From Ctenosaura bakeri (taxonomy: Eukaryota; Chordata; Lepidosauria; Squamata; Iguanidae), in assembly GCA_948474755.1 (NCBI GenBank), contig CAOLHI010001471.1, positions 124,001 through 188,000 on the forward strand: 64,000 nucleotides of DNA. Reading direction: 5' to 3'. A model generated the notes under the pieces. That model was not told the origin of the DNA. It did not search any database and saw only the letters and a list, made by a program, of their open reading frames with translations. Positions within the stretch are counted from its first letter, which is position 1, and each line of letters begins with the position of its first letter. Position numbers and translations under genes: made by a program. Positions 47,201 through 59,285 of the stretch are shown here, one piece after another.

Positions 47201-47920
47201 AGAGTGTAAAACCTAAATCCATCTTGTTTTGTAAATGAGACCATTCAAACAAATATTATCTTCAGTGCAGGATAGCACATTTTTAGAAACTCAGTCCTAG
47301 AGAGGGTGTGCATATTTTGCAATGAATGTTTTGTTCATTTCTGTAAAATGTGCAAAGTTGAAAAATACAGTAACTGTTGCCATGTTCCATGAGAACTGGT
47401 AAAACTAATCACTTTGGATGGGTTGTTTTCATTTTTGTGATCAATCGCCTAGCCTTTTGTGCTTAGTGCTTAGTGTGTGTGTGTGTTTAGCCTTTGTAAA
47501 GGGAAAAGGTATTCATTTTTTGCAGAGACGTTTTGCACAAAATATGGAAAAGAAGGCAGAAAAATAAGTGTTGTGTTTTGGCTAATGCTGGAGATGAGAT
47601 TTCACTAGGGAAATCACAGATCCTTGACAGTCTTTCTCATGATGCTGAAACAGTCAGTGTCAACCAGAATTTCAGCAACAGCAAGACAGTTTGATGAGAA
47701 ACCATCAGCCTGTGTGCTAGAATTTTGTACCTCAAATGTAAAAATAAAACACTTGGCCTTTGTTGTGGTTTCTGTACTTTCCATACAGATAGCACTAGGC
47801 AAAACTAATGTCTTTTTCCTTTTTAAAGCACAAGATAGCAATACTGGCTGATTGGTCAAAACATGGAAGCACTCCACCCAATGTTTGTAATTTTTAAGTC
47901 CATACAACACTGTAGTCCTG
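44276..47920. other. Part of intron between exons 1 and 2, mostly unassigned
   Basis: A GT microsatellite lies at about 45797-45825. A LINE tail (GTCACTACAAACTGAAGCCA ... CAACAACAACAA) is at 45945-45990. No exon. Confidence 0.4.
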
Positions 47921-48340
47921 AGCCCTTTTCACACAGCATTTCTGAAGCAAAAGGTCCCCTTGAGCGTCGCGTAAATGTGAGGAGCGGTCCACACAACGCA
48001 CTCACACTCACATGCACTCAAGAGCCTGATGCAGACTGGGCATGCATTTTTTCATTTTTGGCTTAAAGTCGAAAATGCTGTGCAGTCACGCATTGCTCCG
48101 GGGCCCCGCATGCACTTACCTGGTGTGTGGAGCCTCGGGAGCTGGGCTGGTCACGTTTCCTGTGCAGTGCAGGCTGGGAAAGGTCCCAGGCTGCACTGCA
48201 GAAGGAAGAGGCGGGGCGCTGGCGCAACCTGGAAGCAATTGTGGAGTCCAAGCAGGAGGGATGTGGGAGTATTCCTCCCAAGTCCTCCTGCGCAAGCTCT
48301 GCCGCCCAGCACTGGGAAAAGGTAAGGTGCGAAAAGGGCC
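47921..48340. mobile_element. GC-rich TIR element, copy 4 (420 bp)
   Basis: Left AGCCCTTTTCACAC, right GTGCGAAAAGGGCC; flanks CTG and CCG agree at two of three bases. The body has CCCCTTGAGCGTCGCGTAAA, ACGCACTCACACTC and TTTTTCATTTTTGGCTTAAA, as in copy 2. CpGs are partly decayed to TpG/CpA, so it looks older. Confidence 0.8.
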
Positions 48341-48454
48341 CCGGTGTAGCTATGCAACTAACATTCTAACAAATGTGAAAATGCCTTACCTTCCTTGTAG
48401 GTGTGAGAAAAAATGTTTTAGTTTTGATAAATTGGGGTTTACCTCAGGCACGGT

Positions 48455-48560
48455 GTAGGGGTTTGAGTTCTGGCCTGGGACGTTAGAAGACCAGGGTCTG
48501 AATTCTTGTTCAGCAATCGAAACCCACTAGGTAACCTTAGGCAAGTCACATTTTACCAGC
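48455..48560 (+). mobile_element. Partial tRNA-derived SINE
   Basis: GTGTAGGGGTTTGAGTTCTG then GACCAGGGTCTGAATTCTTG and CTTAGGCAAGTCACATTTTA: SINE head and body without the tail. Confidence 0.6.
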
Positions 48561-48631
48561 CTAAGGGGAAATTTTATGTGAAATTTGCACAGTGAAATTT
48601 TATGAATATTCTTCATACTCTTACTTTGTTA

Positions 48632-48855
48632 CCTGGGGCGATTTTACACTACATAATAAAAATAATACCATGATTCTGCTTTAACTGCCACTATTTCATT
48701 GTACGGAATCTTGGGATTTGCAGTTTAGGGAAGGGCATTTAGAATTTAGCCACAGAACACATTAAACTGCAAACCCTGGGATTCCATAGGATGCAGCCAT
48801 GGTAGTTAAAGGCAAATCATAACATTGTAATGGTGTGGTGTGAATAGGCCCCAGG
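48632..48855. mobile_element. Palindromic MITE (CCTGGGGCGATTTTACAC type)
   Basis: Inverted ends CCTGGGGCGATTTTACAC and GTGTGAATAGGCCCCAGG; inner arms GCTTTAACTGCC / GGTAGTTAAAG and GGGATTTGCAGTTTA / TAAACTGCAAACCCTGGGA. Confidence 0.75.
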
Positions 48856-49194
48856 AAATGGCTGGATTGCAAATTACACAATATTTGTAACTACACACTT
48901 CCAAGCTCAAAGTGAGGCATTAAAAGTCTGGTTCAATAAATCCAGCCACTGAGAAATGGATTTCTTTATTAGGTTATTGAGGCAACCTGTTGATTAATCT
49001 TCAGGCTGAATGGAACAAAAAGTCCTGCTAATTTGAGTGTTGGCCATCCTACAGCAATCTCTGATTTCCGATCTAAATTACAAATAACTTACAAAGATGT
49101 CTAAAGTAAGGCTGTCATACTTTTTAATATATCACAGAACAGCATGACTTAATGTTTGGTATTGCAGCAGGAAAAGAGGGGCACCACACTATTG

Positions 49195-49310
49195 GTGGAT
49201 TGTCAATCATGGAATCTATGGACCTGAGCTTGCAAGACACGAACAGGACAGCTGATGATGGGGTCATCATAAATTCAAAGTCAACTTGACAGCAAACAAC
49301 AACACAACAA
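49195..49310 (+). mobile_element. BovB/SINE 3' tail fragment
   Basis: GGTCATCATAAATTCAAAGT then CAACTTGACAGCAAACAACA and a CAA tail; the same tail occurs at 45945-45990 and 41100-41150. Confidence 0.55.
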
Positions 49311-49356
49311 ATAACAAATTATTCTTCTGTATTCTTAAAAATTTTATGGTCTTTGC

Positions 49357-49358
49357 TA

Positions 49359-49407
<49 letters not shown>
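49357..49407. repeat. GT/TA compound microsatellite
   Basis: A TG run directly followed by a TA run, next to the reversed SINE. Confidence 0.95.
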
Positions 49408-49417
49408 TTGCACACAC

Positions 49418-49630
49418 ATTTGTTGTGTGCTTTCAAGTCACTTCTGACTTATGGTGACTCTAAAATGACCTTATCACAGATTTGTTCAGGGTTTGCCTTT
49501 GCCCTCCTGTGAGGCTGAGATAATGTGATTTGCCCAAAGTCAGCCAGTTGATTTCCATGGCCAAAGGGAGATTTGAACCTTGGTCTCCAGAGTTGTAGTC
49601 CAATGCTCAAACCACTGCACAACAGTAGCT
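49418..49630 (-). mobile_element. tRNA-derived SINE, minus orientation
   Basis: Reversed SINE: TGCTTTCAAGTCACTTCTGA, GAGATTTGAACCTTGGTCTC, GTCCAATGCTCAAACCACTG. Confidence 0.78.
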
Positions 49631-50949
49631 CTTATGCATATACATACCCAGCAAAAAAGCAAACATATTTTTCTTAATTTTTTTTTAAAAAATCTCCCAT
49701 TTCCTCAAGAACAGTAGGCTTAATGTTACTTGTTACCAATTCAGTGGTAGTTCTAAGAAGTGGTAAACAACCCATTTGGTAGTGTCTCTACTCTTCAGCA
49801 CAAAAACAAAGAAATACAAAAGAATGGATTCAACAGATGTCATCCATATGAAACTATGCTGATTTGCACATTTTAAACAGCAAAAATAAAATCAATGGGG
49901 ATTGGAACAAGAATCTCCCTTGTGTCAACATGCAGATTTACATAACATTTTAATCCTTTAAACAGAACTTGGCAACAGTAATTGGAGCTTTATGCCCTAT
50001 TGCTCTGCTATCTCAATAAAAGCATCTATTTGTTGTCATTTTTCCCAGTGTGACAAAAAGACAAATCTCTATAAATATAGGATGACTTTAAAAAACAAAA
50101 CAAAACACCATATTCTGGTAACTTGCAATCCTCTTCTTTTAAAAATCATTCATATTCTGCCTTTTCAAAATGTTCAAGGAGCTTAACAAAGAATACATAT
50201 GTATATGGGGTGCAGTACAAGATGAGACAGGAATAATTTACTTAAAGTTACTGACACAGCAGCAAAGCCCAGAAATATAAAACCATGAAACCATCAGTAA
50301 AATCCAGTTCTAGTTCAAGTTAGGCTGCAGTCCTATTTTCTATCAGATGTCCTGGATTTGGGGGCTTGAATTGAGTCCTATATTGAGCTCATACAGGATG
50401 TCCCAAATTCCATATTCCATGAACTGTTGAGATGAAGAACCAGCCATACTCCCAACAAATCAGCCTCTGAGCATTTGATACACGGCAAAATGGCCTTATG
50501 TGCCCAATGTCTGGCATTCACCTGCTGGGATCCTGGCTGGTGTGGTGCCACTCAGTGAAGGGGGATAGTTGGCACAACAGCTTAAGCAACTTTAAGACAC
50601 CTAGCAGCAGCAGTTGCTATTGTGTGCACAGGGAAGGGAAGCATTATTCTATCTATCACAGGCAGTACCTCTGTTCTAAGGCTTAATAGTTCTACAGTCC
50701 AGGAGTACTTTTTTCTTGTTAGATTTCAACCAGTCTATTTACAATGTTATGAGCCAACTCTAAATATTAACAGCTTCTCTAGAATATTAATGGACACGAG
50801 AGACAGAACAAGTATGATCTTCACATTGATGATGATGCATCCCAAATTCATGGACAGTATCTTCCAGCTAATAGATTAAAAAACTTTTGGCAGAACAGAA
50901 TTCTGCAAAACTCCAAAGGCCCGGAATTCACAGCTAATATAACCATTGC
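49631..50949. other. Intron stretch, unassigned
   Basis: No exon or nameable repeat, apart from a 20-bp copy of the exon 2 boundary at 50923-50942 (see findings). Confidence 0.4.
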
Positions 50950-51160
50950 TTTTTGAACTGTGGTGCTCAAATCTGTACACAGCATTTCAAAGAGGAGTGG
51001 AGTGATAGTACTACTTCCTTGATCTGGACACCTTACTCCTAGTGATGCAGGCTAGAATCACATTGGGGTTTTTTGGCTCTGCACCACACTGTTATCTCAT
51101 GTTTAGTCTGTGGTCTGTTAAGATTCCTGGACCCTTTTCATGGTAAAACTGTTTGGTCTG
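50950..51160 (-). mobile_element. CR1 LINE fragment, minus
   Basis: TTGAACTGTGGTGCTCAAAT ... CTTGATCTGGACACCTTACT ... GTTTAGTCTGTGGTCTGTTA parallels the CR1 text at 37400-37600; truncated on both sides. Confidence 0.75.
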
Positions 51161-51184
51161 ATGACACCCAGTTATTCCTCAGTG

Positions 51185-51620
51185 GTTAGAATGAAAAGAG
51201 AGAGCCAAGAGCTTCAAAAGGACCTCATCAAACTGGGGAATAGAAATTAAAATGAAAAATAAGTATCAGTTTGAGTAAGTGTACAGTTATGCACACTGGG
51301 CAAAAAATTCCAAGTTCACGAATATATTGATGGGATTTGAATTGATATCGACTAACTGAGAAAGGAATTTCTGTGTCAGGTTATCACATTTAGCATGTAA
51401 AAATGATAATGGTGTATAGGGATCATACTAGAATCTGGGATCATCCACTAAAGCTGAACAGTGAGAGATTTTGGACAGACAAGGAAAAGTGCTTCTTCAC
51501 ATTCTACACAGTTAAACTATGGATTTTGCTACCTTGACATGTAGCGATATACACCAACTTAGCTTCCTTAAAGGGGTATCAACCACATTCAGGGAGCATG
51601 GTCCATATGGGCTACTAGTC
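51185..51620 (+). mobile_element. CR1-like LINE fragment, plus
   Basis: Plus-strand CR1-type text around ACTTCAAAAGGACCTCATCA-like sequence, GTACAGTTATGCACACTGGG and later GTGCTTCTTCACATTCTACA. Opposite orientation to the preceding fragment. Confidence 0.5.
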
Positions 51621-53958
51621 ATGATTGCTACAGACTACCTCCAATACAAGAGACAACGTGTCTCCGTGTATCTATTGCTACATAGAACAAACCAGAGATG
51701 TTGTTGCAACCATCCCGTCCTTGTAGGCTTTTCACAGGAATCTTGTTAGGCACACAGTAAAAAGACTGCTAGCATAGACAGGCTTTTGGTCTCAGCCAGC
51801 ATAGCTCTTCTTAAGTTGCTACACAATATGCCATAATTAGAGTCACAATTGAAATGGGCACAGATAACCTGCATAATTAAGAAAAACCTAGTGCTTTCCA
51901 TTTGCACCTCTGAGATTACATGTTGGGGCTAATAGGTCACCTTACACATACATGAAGTTTAAAGGGCGGCGGGGGGAGAAAGAAGGAGTGATGTCTATGA
52001 AACCTTACGCTTAAATATAAATCACTTGGTCTTAAATGTGCTACTACACTCCTTTTCCCCCCTTCCCTCTCTCTTTATGCTGCAACACACTAACATTGCT
52101 ATTTTTTAAAACAGCTATAAAGAAGTAAAACAAACTTTTGCAAACTTTACTCTTCATGTTTCATTCTGTCTCATGCGGGAAGACAGATGAATTGTTCTCT
52201 TTTACATTTTGCAAGGTGTTTAAACTTTAACATGATCAAGAAGAACAAGCTCAGGTTTTATTCTGATAGAAACAAAGAAGAACATGCTATCAGGCACCTT
52301 TGGGTTTACACAGATACCTGGCTAGTTGGCCATGTAGCCATCTCTTTATCTAAAAAAATAAAAAAAATAAAGAAGCATATCAAAAGGCACTATTCTGAGT
52401 GAGAACAGAACTGCAAAGGACTGCTGTTGATGGTGCATTCGTACACCACATTTTCACCTGGGATGTGTAGGAATATTCATTTTGTGATGTGAAGTGACCC
52501 ATTTTCTGCTGTCCCCCCTCCATCTGTCAAGTAATGACATGGAACAGGGGCAGATAAACACACAATGTGGTGACAACACAGCATGGTTTGAGTGGCAAGG
52601 GCAAGAACACAACATGGTGAGAACATCAAAAGTGAAAACTTTGTATGTGACTGCTGTTGTTGGCAGCATCTCCCAATGCATGCAGTGCATTGTATACAGT
52701 CCATTTGACTGTAGGCAGAGTAAGGGGAAATGAAAAAGAGGAGCCAGAGCAACCTTGCCTGTCATATAGGCTAGAAAATTCCAAAACTGTATTGCAGTTT
52801 AATACCTTTATTGGGCCAACCTAAAAAGGTACAAAAATTAGTGCAAGTTCCTTTCCTAAAGCAAGAAAAACCAGGCAGGAGAAGCAGGGAGTTGGTAGTC
52901 CATATGTTATCTTGGGAGGTAGCAGAGATGTGACTGTGGATCCTCAAATCAGGTATTAGGTTTCACTTTCAGTGGCACCCAGGCTTGCTGGGAAGACTAA
53001 AAATAACAGAAGTAACTTTAATTTGCTGTTTTGAAAATGCAAATGCTCTCTCCTTTCTGAAAACACAGAATCAGTGCAAAGCTCACAGCCTCCTTTTTAG
53101 CTCATGTATGTATCTCACATAGCACATAAGCATTACGCTTACAGAGCCATTTTTGTTGGGAGGGGGAATTACACCCTCAGGGAGGTTTGCTATGCATGCT
53201 TCCTTCAGATTTTTAGAAGAACAGGAAGACATTTCTTGTCCTGCAAGACCTTTTGGGTTGGTTGGCTCTTAAGCATTTTAATCTTACTTCTAGCTGTTTT
53301 ATCGTGGTAGGGGGGTTTAAGCTTTAATATTTATGTTTTTAATATCATTGTACTGACCTGTCTTGAAGCCTCTAGTGTGCAGAAAGGCAGATAATAAATT
53401 CAAAAATTCAAGACCAAAATAAACATTAGGTTTTACTTAACATAACAATACTGTCCCATTTAAGAGGCACCACTCTTTGCATCCTGTGGAATCCACTTGA
53501 CATTGATGGATCAATTGTTGAATTTACTCTTGTTGGAAAGAACAGAGAAGACTGCAGCGAACTTTTCAAACAGAATAAATTCAGTAAGTCTATAATTAAA
53601 ATGGCACATTTCTTTCAAGAGCAAGCAGCCAATATCCTTTAAATATAGTTTCACATTGGGGCAACTTTGATTTGACATCACCCTAAGAGTCATAAGCGCC
53701 ATGTCATGAAGTGCAAGAGCAGAGGCGGTTGCACTGAAGCACCTTTCAGAGCAATTTTAAAAGTCAGGGCAAAGCTGACAACCTTCTAGACAACTTGACA
53801 ACATGGTATTATACAGTCTTGTTGAGAAAAAATGTGCTTTCCCTGAAAACTAAACTATTACAGGTGTCTTTCCTTCCCTCCTGTCTTCCCCATTTTCTGC
53901 TGATGGCTCCCATATCTTAGAGGGGGAAAAGAGCACAGGTTGTGCAATGCATGCTCAC
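51621..53958. other. Intron stretch right up to exon 1
   Basis: No exon. AATACCTTTATTGGGCCAAC near 52801-52820 recurs in reverse near 55478-55495 as a common repeat tail. Confidence 0.4.
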
Positions 53959-54081
53959 CTATGCAGGTGCGTCCATCGGCATGAAGTCTATAACCTCCAT
54001 CACATTCACAGTGATAGGAACCCAGAGTGTTCATACAGGTCTGCTGGCAGCCCCCATTCTTCACTGCACATTCATCAATAT
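53959..54081 (-). CDS. MEGF6/EGFEM1: Exon 1 of window: calcium-binding EGF module
   Basis: 123 bp, acceptor TTTCTAG and donor GTGAGC, phase 1 on both sides. It encodes a six-cysteine EGF module beginning DIDEC, the calcium-binding start. [12 protein letters not shown] fits the Asp/Asn beta-hydroxylation pattern C-x-[DN]-x4-[FY]-x-C-x-C. It corresponds to the first calcium-binding EGF of MEGF6 (DVDEC...NGGCQ...NTPGSY). It is the most 5' exon I can see; about 9.9 kb to its right holds no further recognisable exon. Confidence 0.93.
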
Positions 54082-55639
54082 CTAGAAATGGGAGAAAATT
54101 AAGTGAGACATGAGGGACATTCCTATCACTGTAGTAGAGCCTGGCTATGTTCTAAGTAGTCAATACTTCTTATATCCACATGATCTACCCCATCAATGGA
54201 TATAATCTTGGTTCTGGCTCTTCTTGGCTTCATATTTTCACTGCTTTCTTTTCTTACTTCTCAGTTTATAACCTACTATGTTCTGTTTCCTTCAGGTCAT
54301 TCTGTTCTCCTGGATACTTTCCATCTTCTTTGAGCACAAACTTTACTGTTCAACAGCAACTGTGACATTTAATTCTATGAGGACAAAACCTTACTACCTG
54401 CCTTTTGTGATCTTCTCTCTTCTGTAAATCTCAAAGAGATTTTCTTTACCATTGACTTGAAGGAACACAATAGTCTAAGCCAGGAGCCGCTGAAATCCAA
54501 TAGCATTCTGATAACACCATACTCCGAAGGATGACTAACACATCTCCCAATGTTTCTCACCCCAGAAGTCTCTCTGTGCCTTTTTTTACACTAGGTTACG
54601 ATTCAGAAATAGGTACTGCTGTTGCACCTCGGTTCAGCAAAGACACCGTCACCAAGCCAAACTTTCATTGGTTTTGATTTGAGGAAGATGAGAGATGGAA
54701 AGAGAAGATTGAGTTCATTGTTAATCAATACAGGTCCAGCAGTGATTCAAAGATCAACAAGTAACAGGATTTACTAGTTGGTATGAAATTATTTCCTTCT
54801 TCCCAAACCCATAATAGCTATTCTTTCAGCTCTCTGACTCCACCACACTTTTCAGATTCTTCCAGCCTCTTCTTTCTTCTCTGTTTGTCATTAACACCAG
54901 GATTACCAGGGCTGATTTAAATTCTGCCTCTTGATAAACAGACAGGCTGATCACTAGAGAAGGATCTTGAGAACATTACGTCTTGCAATATGAGAGGCAA
55001 TGGAATCATATTGTCTGTGTGTCATACTCAGTGTCATTATCAGAGGTAAACACTCTTGAGCTGGAAAGGAAAGGATTTTAAAGCACCAAGAAGAGACACT
55101 GTTTATTATGCTCTCTTCCTCTTCCACTTTACTGTCTGAGCAGTTTGTCAGATTTTAAAGGAAGGAAGTTTTCAATGATCCACCTTAAGTGTGATAGGTC
55201 AACAAAATACATGAGCACAAATCACAAAGAACTGCACTAACAGAAAGTGTTATGGGTTTGGGCCTGGTTCAAATGACATTTTAGAGGTCCCTTGTATCAC
55301 AATACCTTTGGTTGCAAGAAGATTCAAGACCCTTCCCAAGTCCATCATTGTTGAGTCTAAAATTTCAGTAAACAGAGCTGGCAGGCAAATGCCAGGAGAC
55401 AAAATCTCTCAACAGCCTGAAGCAAGCAGCTGATGTCCAGTAACATTCTGATGATGTGATGTGAATTGTGTGCATTTTAGTTGGCCCAATAAAGGCATCA
55501 TTCTTTTATGGATTTTGGATTCCGCTGTATTCTGATTATGTATATCTATAGGAATTAGGGTGGCTCAAGAAAGCGTAGGTGTCAGGCAGAGCTGACTCTC
55601 ACTTTTCTCTCACTTCCTCCCAAAGGAATGGGTTAATTA
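54082..55639. other. Intron upstream of exon 1, unassigned
   Basis: No EGF, EMI or signal-peptide exon seen on the minus strand. Confidence 0.45.
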
Positions 55640-56800
55640 TTTTTTAAAAAAGTTTATTTCTTAAACACAAAATTTAAATATATTAAAAACATAAGAAATA
55701 GAAAAACACTAAAGAATTCTCCAAATAAAATTAGACCCAACAATTACCGAAACCAAACATACAAAAAACTATCTAACCTAAAAAAATTTACACAAAAGGC
55801 TAAATTAAGGCAGGGCTAGAAGGATAGACACATGATTTCCAACCCCTCAGCTGATGGTTACAAAGTAAAATACTAAATCTCTTTCTTCGATGTTATGTAA
55901 CTTAGATATACTTCCACATACTGGCCAAAATTACTAATCTTCAAATCCCAGAATTGACATTCTTCCTCAACACTGTCTGAAATATGCAATAATCTTATCT
56001 CAAGCTTCCTTAAACCTACTCATTAATTCTTCTTTAATCAAAATAGTCAGTGTATCCATTTCTGCCAGATCATACAATTTCATCAGCCAATCTTGTTGAG
56101 ATGCAATACCTGAATTTTTCTACCTCTGAGCAAGAAGCAGTCTAGCAGCCATAATCATATACTGAATAATTCTTCCAAACTTCTTATCTGATTGTTCATG
56201 AATCCATGCAGAAAAAGCTCAGTTTCATTTGAATTTCAATTTCAAATATCTTCCATCAGCCAATGAATCTGCACCCTATTTTTTAAAATGTTTTGCTTTT
56301 AAATGAAAAAAAATCCCTTGTTTCTGTTTATATTTCCAACATGTATTGATAGACCCTTTTTACATTTTAGATAATCTTTCTGGTGTTAAGTACTGCCTAT
56401 ACATCATTTTACACAAGTTTTCCCTAAGGTCATTGTTGCCGTGTGCCTTCGAGGTATTGCCAACTTATGGCAATCCCAAGGTGATCCTGTCACAGGTTTT
56501 TCTGGGGCAAAGTGTGTGTGATACGCCCAAGGTCAGATAGTGGGTTTCCTAGGCCAAGATGGGAATTGTACCGTAGTCTCCAGGTCATAGTCCAATGCTC
56601 AAATCACTACACCATGTTGGCTCTTAAAATAAACTTGAAACCTTTTGTACACATCTTTTCCCATTGTTCGGTCTGTATATTTTGACCCATATTTTGTTTC
56701 CACTTAATCATATAGTCTTTTTTCTTGTTCATCCTTCATCTCCATTCTCAACAGTCATTTATACATTTTAGCTATAAAATGTTCATCATCAAAGGAATGT
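55640..56800 (-). mobile_element. L1-like LINE fragment split by a SINE
   Basis: Reversed LINE text includes TTTCTGCCAGATCATACAAT, CAGCCATAATCATATACTGA and GTACTGCCTATACATCATTT, which resembles squamate L1-type ORF2 3' ends read in reverse. It continues after the SINE at 56431-56628 with ATCTTTTCCCATTGTTCGGT. No open frame. Confidence 0.5.
56431..56628 (-). mobile_element. tRNA-derived SINE nested in L1-like fragment
   Basis: Reversed SINE: GTGTGCCTTCGAGGTATTGC, GTGTGATACGCCCAAGGTCA, GTCCAATGCTCAAATCACTA, CACCATGTTGGCTCTT. Confidence 0.78.
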
Positions 56801-58910
56801 GCTAATTAAGTCTTGGTGGAGAACAAAAAGGAACAAGTTCGATCTGCTTCTGGCCAGGCTGTCCTGGAATGGGATTTGAAAATGAGTCAGAGAGCTGATT
56901 TTGCCCTCTGCAAGAAATTCTACCATGTATTCAATGAAGGATATTTCCGTAGTAATCAGTGCTGTGAACCTACATCTTATAGTCTGCCTGCAGGGAGAGA
57001 GACAGACCAAGATATAGTGGTATATTTTGCAGTGCATGCCCCCATCATCATGACAACCTTAGCAATACCTGCAAGGCGAATTCAAAAATTCCAGAAGCTA
57101 CTTTGACCTGTATTTAGAAAAACAATCACCACAACAAGAGAGATTTGACATACCCCTTTCTATGGAGACTACCACTTCTGCCTGAGGCATGTTTTTTTTT
57201 TTGAAGAAAAACTGAAAAGGAATAATTAAGATGTAATAAATGGCACAAAATAAAGGAATCTCTGGACAAGGTTCTCTGAAACTGCTTGGAAGTGGGATAT
57301 AAGCAGGTAATAGAATGGAGATACTTTGACAATCATAGTTCTGATCCAAGGAAAACATTAAAAAAAAATGGTATGGGAAAAGCTAGGGCTTGTGTAGGGC
57401 ATGAATGGCCAACAAATAACCCACTGTTCATATGTACCCACCCATCTGTTGCCACTGAATTGCAGAAGACTAATCAGTGATATCTCAGCAAGTGGGAAAA
57501 GATGCAATTTGCTTTCTTTACAACCTGATTAGTACTTCTGAGAAGATTCCTAGAGTATGAATCACCTTGTAAAGAAGGGGAAATAGTTGGTGTTAGTCTG
57601 TTGCAGCAAAAATATGTTAAATATTAACAGTTTTGTCTGGCACAAGTCTGTTTATGTGGACTGCAGCTTGGTTCATCAGATCCATAGAGTGTTGCCTCAG
57701 TTGGCAGCCATTTAGTACATGCTATAGTGGGGGGGGGGCTGTGGAGAAATGTAAATGCAAAAGGTTCAAACACTGTTCATTATCGTAACAAGGGCCACGC
57801 ACAAAGAGTTGTTGGGTGGTAACACAGACAACTTGGCACAGAGGAGCAGATTAACACCTCTATTTGAGCCCTTATCCTGTTCTTTTTAACAGGAGACAGA
57901 AAGATTATTTTCAGTGTTGAGTTTTTCTCCACCTTTGGCCATCTCCATTTTTTTTAACTTTAAGTCCCAGAGGCCCCAGCAAGCATGACTAAAAGATTCT
58001 GGGACTTGAAGTCTAAAACATCTGGAAGTCCAAGCACTGAATACCCTGGTGCTGCCCCTACCAGTCCATATCCTCTGAAGTTGAGTCATAAGACCTAGTT
58101 CACAAATGGGAAAAAGATTTGCTATTAAACTACACTGGGAAAGGAAAGGAAACTTTTATATTTGCTTGCTGCAGAGAGCACCAGCTTTTCCTATTTACTT
58201 TCAAAATAATCTCTGCTTTATACTTCTCTCATTACTTTTATGTTTTTGATATTATAATCATTTAATCTAAACCAGCCTTATAAATTTGGAAGGAAAATAA
58301 AGGAGAAGGGGGAGCAACTGCTTAAAAGAAGATTTTAAATAAATGGGATCTTCGTCTTTTTCTGGCCTTAATTCAAGGTTTTTACGAGGTTGATAGTGTT
58401 ATGTGTGAAACTTGCTTGTCTAAAATAAGTACTGGAAATTACTTGAGTTAATTTTAAAACTAGAATGCAAGCCCTTCTTTATCACTTCCACGTCAGTCTT
58501 CACTCAAATATATTCATGCGTGGGGCTTTACACTAGACACTTCATTTTTGTTCTAGCAAACCATCTGGAACCATTTTGCCATTAGCAAATGTTGTTTGAG
58601 ATGTAAATAATAAACAGAACATATTCTCCAATTCCTCTTACACGAACAAAGTTGAATAAAGTATCTATATTTGAAGACCGGCATGTCAGTCAGAGAATGC
58701 CATTTCTTCAAGAACACCTAATTATCATGTGCAAAATGAGGCAGTTCTATTTCTGAGGAAATAAAAGTTTGTGCATTTTTTTTTTGAGGAAGCAGGTAAG
58801 AGTATAGCTGATTTACATTTGCACCTGTTTAATCCACAAATTAGTATATGAGTTTGCCATATACCGAACTGAAATAATTGAGAACCACGTGGACACACTT
58901 TTCTTAAAAT
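56801..58910. other. Intron stretch
   Basis: 57585-57695 resembles a known repeat head (GTTGGTGTTAGTCTGTTGCA ... TTCATCAGATCCATAGAGTG). A G-run lies at 57729-57737. No exon. Confidence 0.4.
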
Positions 58911-59285
58911 GATAGAATCATAGAATTGGCAGAGACCACAGGGGCCACCCAGTCCAACTCCCTGCTATGCAGGAACACCCATCAGAGCATTCCCAACAGA
59001 TGGCCACCTAGCTTCTGCTTAAAAACCTCCAAAGGAGGAGACACCACCACACTCCAAGGCAGCATATTCCACTGGCGGACAGCTCTGACCATCAGAAAGT
59101 TCTTCCTGAGGTTCAGCTTGAATCTCCTTTCCTGAAGTTTGAATCTATTGCAATTTGTCCTAGTCTCTGGAGTGGTGGAAAACAAGCCTGTTCCCTCTTT
59201 GATATGACATCGTTTCAAATATTTAAACATGGCTACCATGTCCCCTCTTAACCTTCTCTTCTGTAGACTGAACATACCCAGTTCC
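58911..59285 (-). mobile_element. CR1 LINE fragment (3' end)
   Basis: CR1 tail AGAATCATAGAATTGGCAGA at the left; a minus-strand frame of 97 codons, [20 protein letters not shown]..., equals the CR1 C-terminus at 37011-37300. Ends abruptly at about 59285. Confidence 0.9.

Larger units (their letters stand above)
670..54081 (-). other. MEGF6/EGFEM1: MEGF6-family gene, internal 15-exon portion (MEGF6 or paralogue EGFEM1)
   Basis: Fifteen minus-strand exons form one continuous phase-1 reading frame of 658 codons. Order: seven EGF modules, an acidic linker, seven eight-cysteine laminin-type EGF modules. This is the order known for MEGF6 after its EMI domain, and peptides such as IEMEIVNSCE, DGRQCYR and CHRLYGACLCDPGLYG are nearly unchanged from mammalian MEGF6. 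The family product is a secreted multi-EGF protein of poorly known function. The start codon, signal peptide, EMI domain and stop codon are outside the window. Against mammalian MEGF6, two laminin-EGF modules between exons 12 and 13 are absent. From memory I estimate about 65-80% identity in the best modules, which fits either a reptile MEGF6 or EGFEM1. AT-rich codons and long repeat-filled introns lean toward EGFEM1. Family is confident; exact paralogue is open. Confidence 0.92.
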
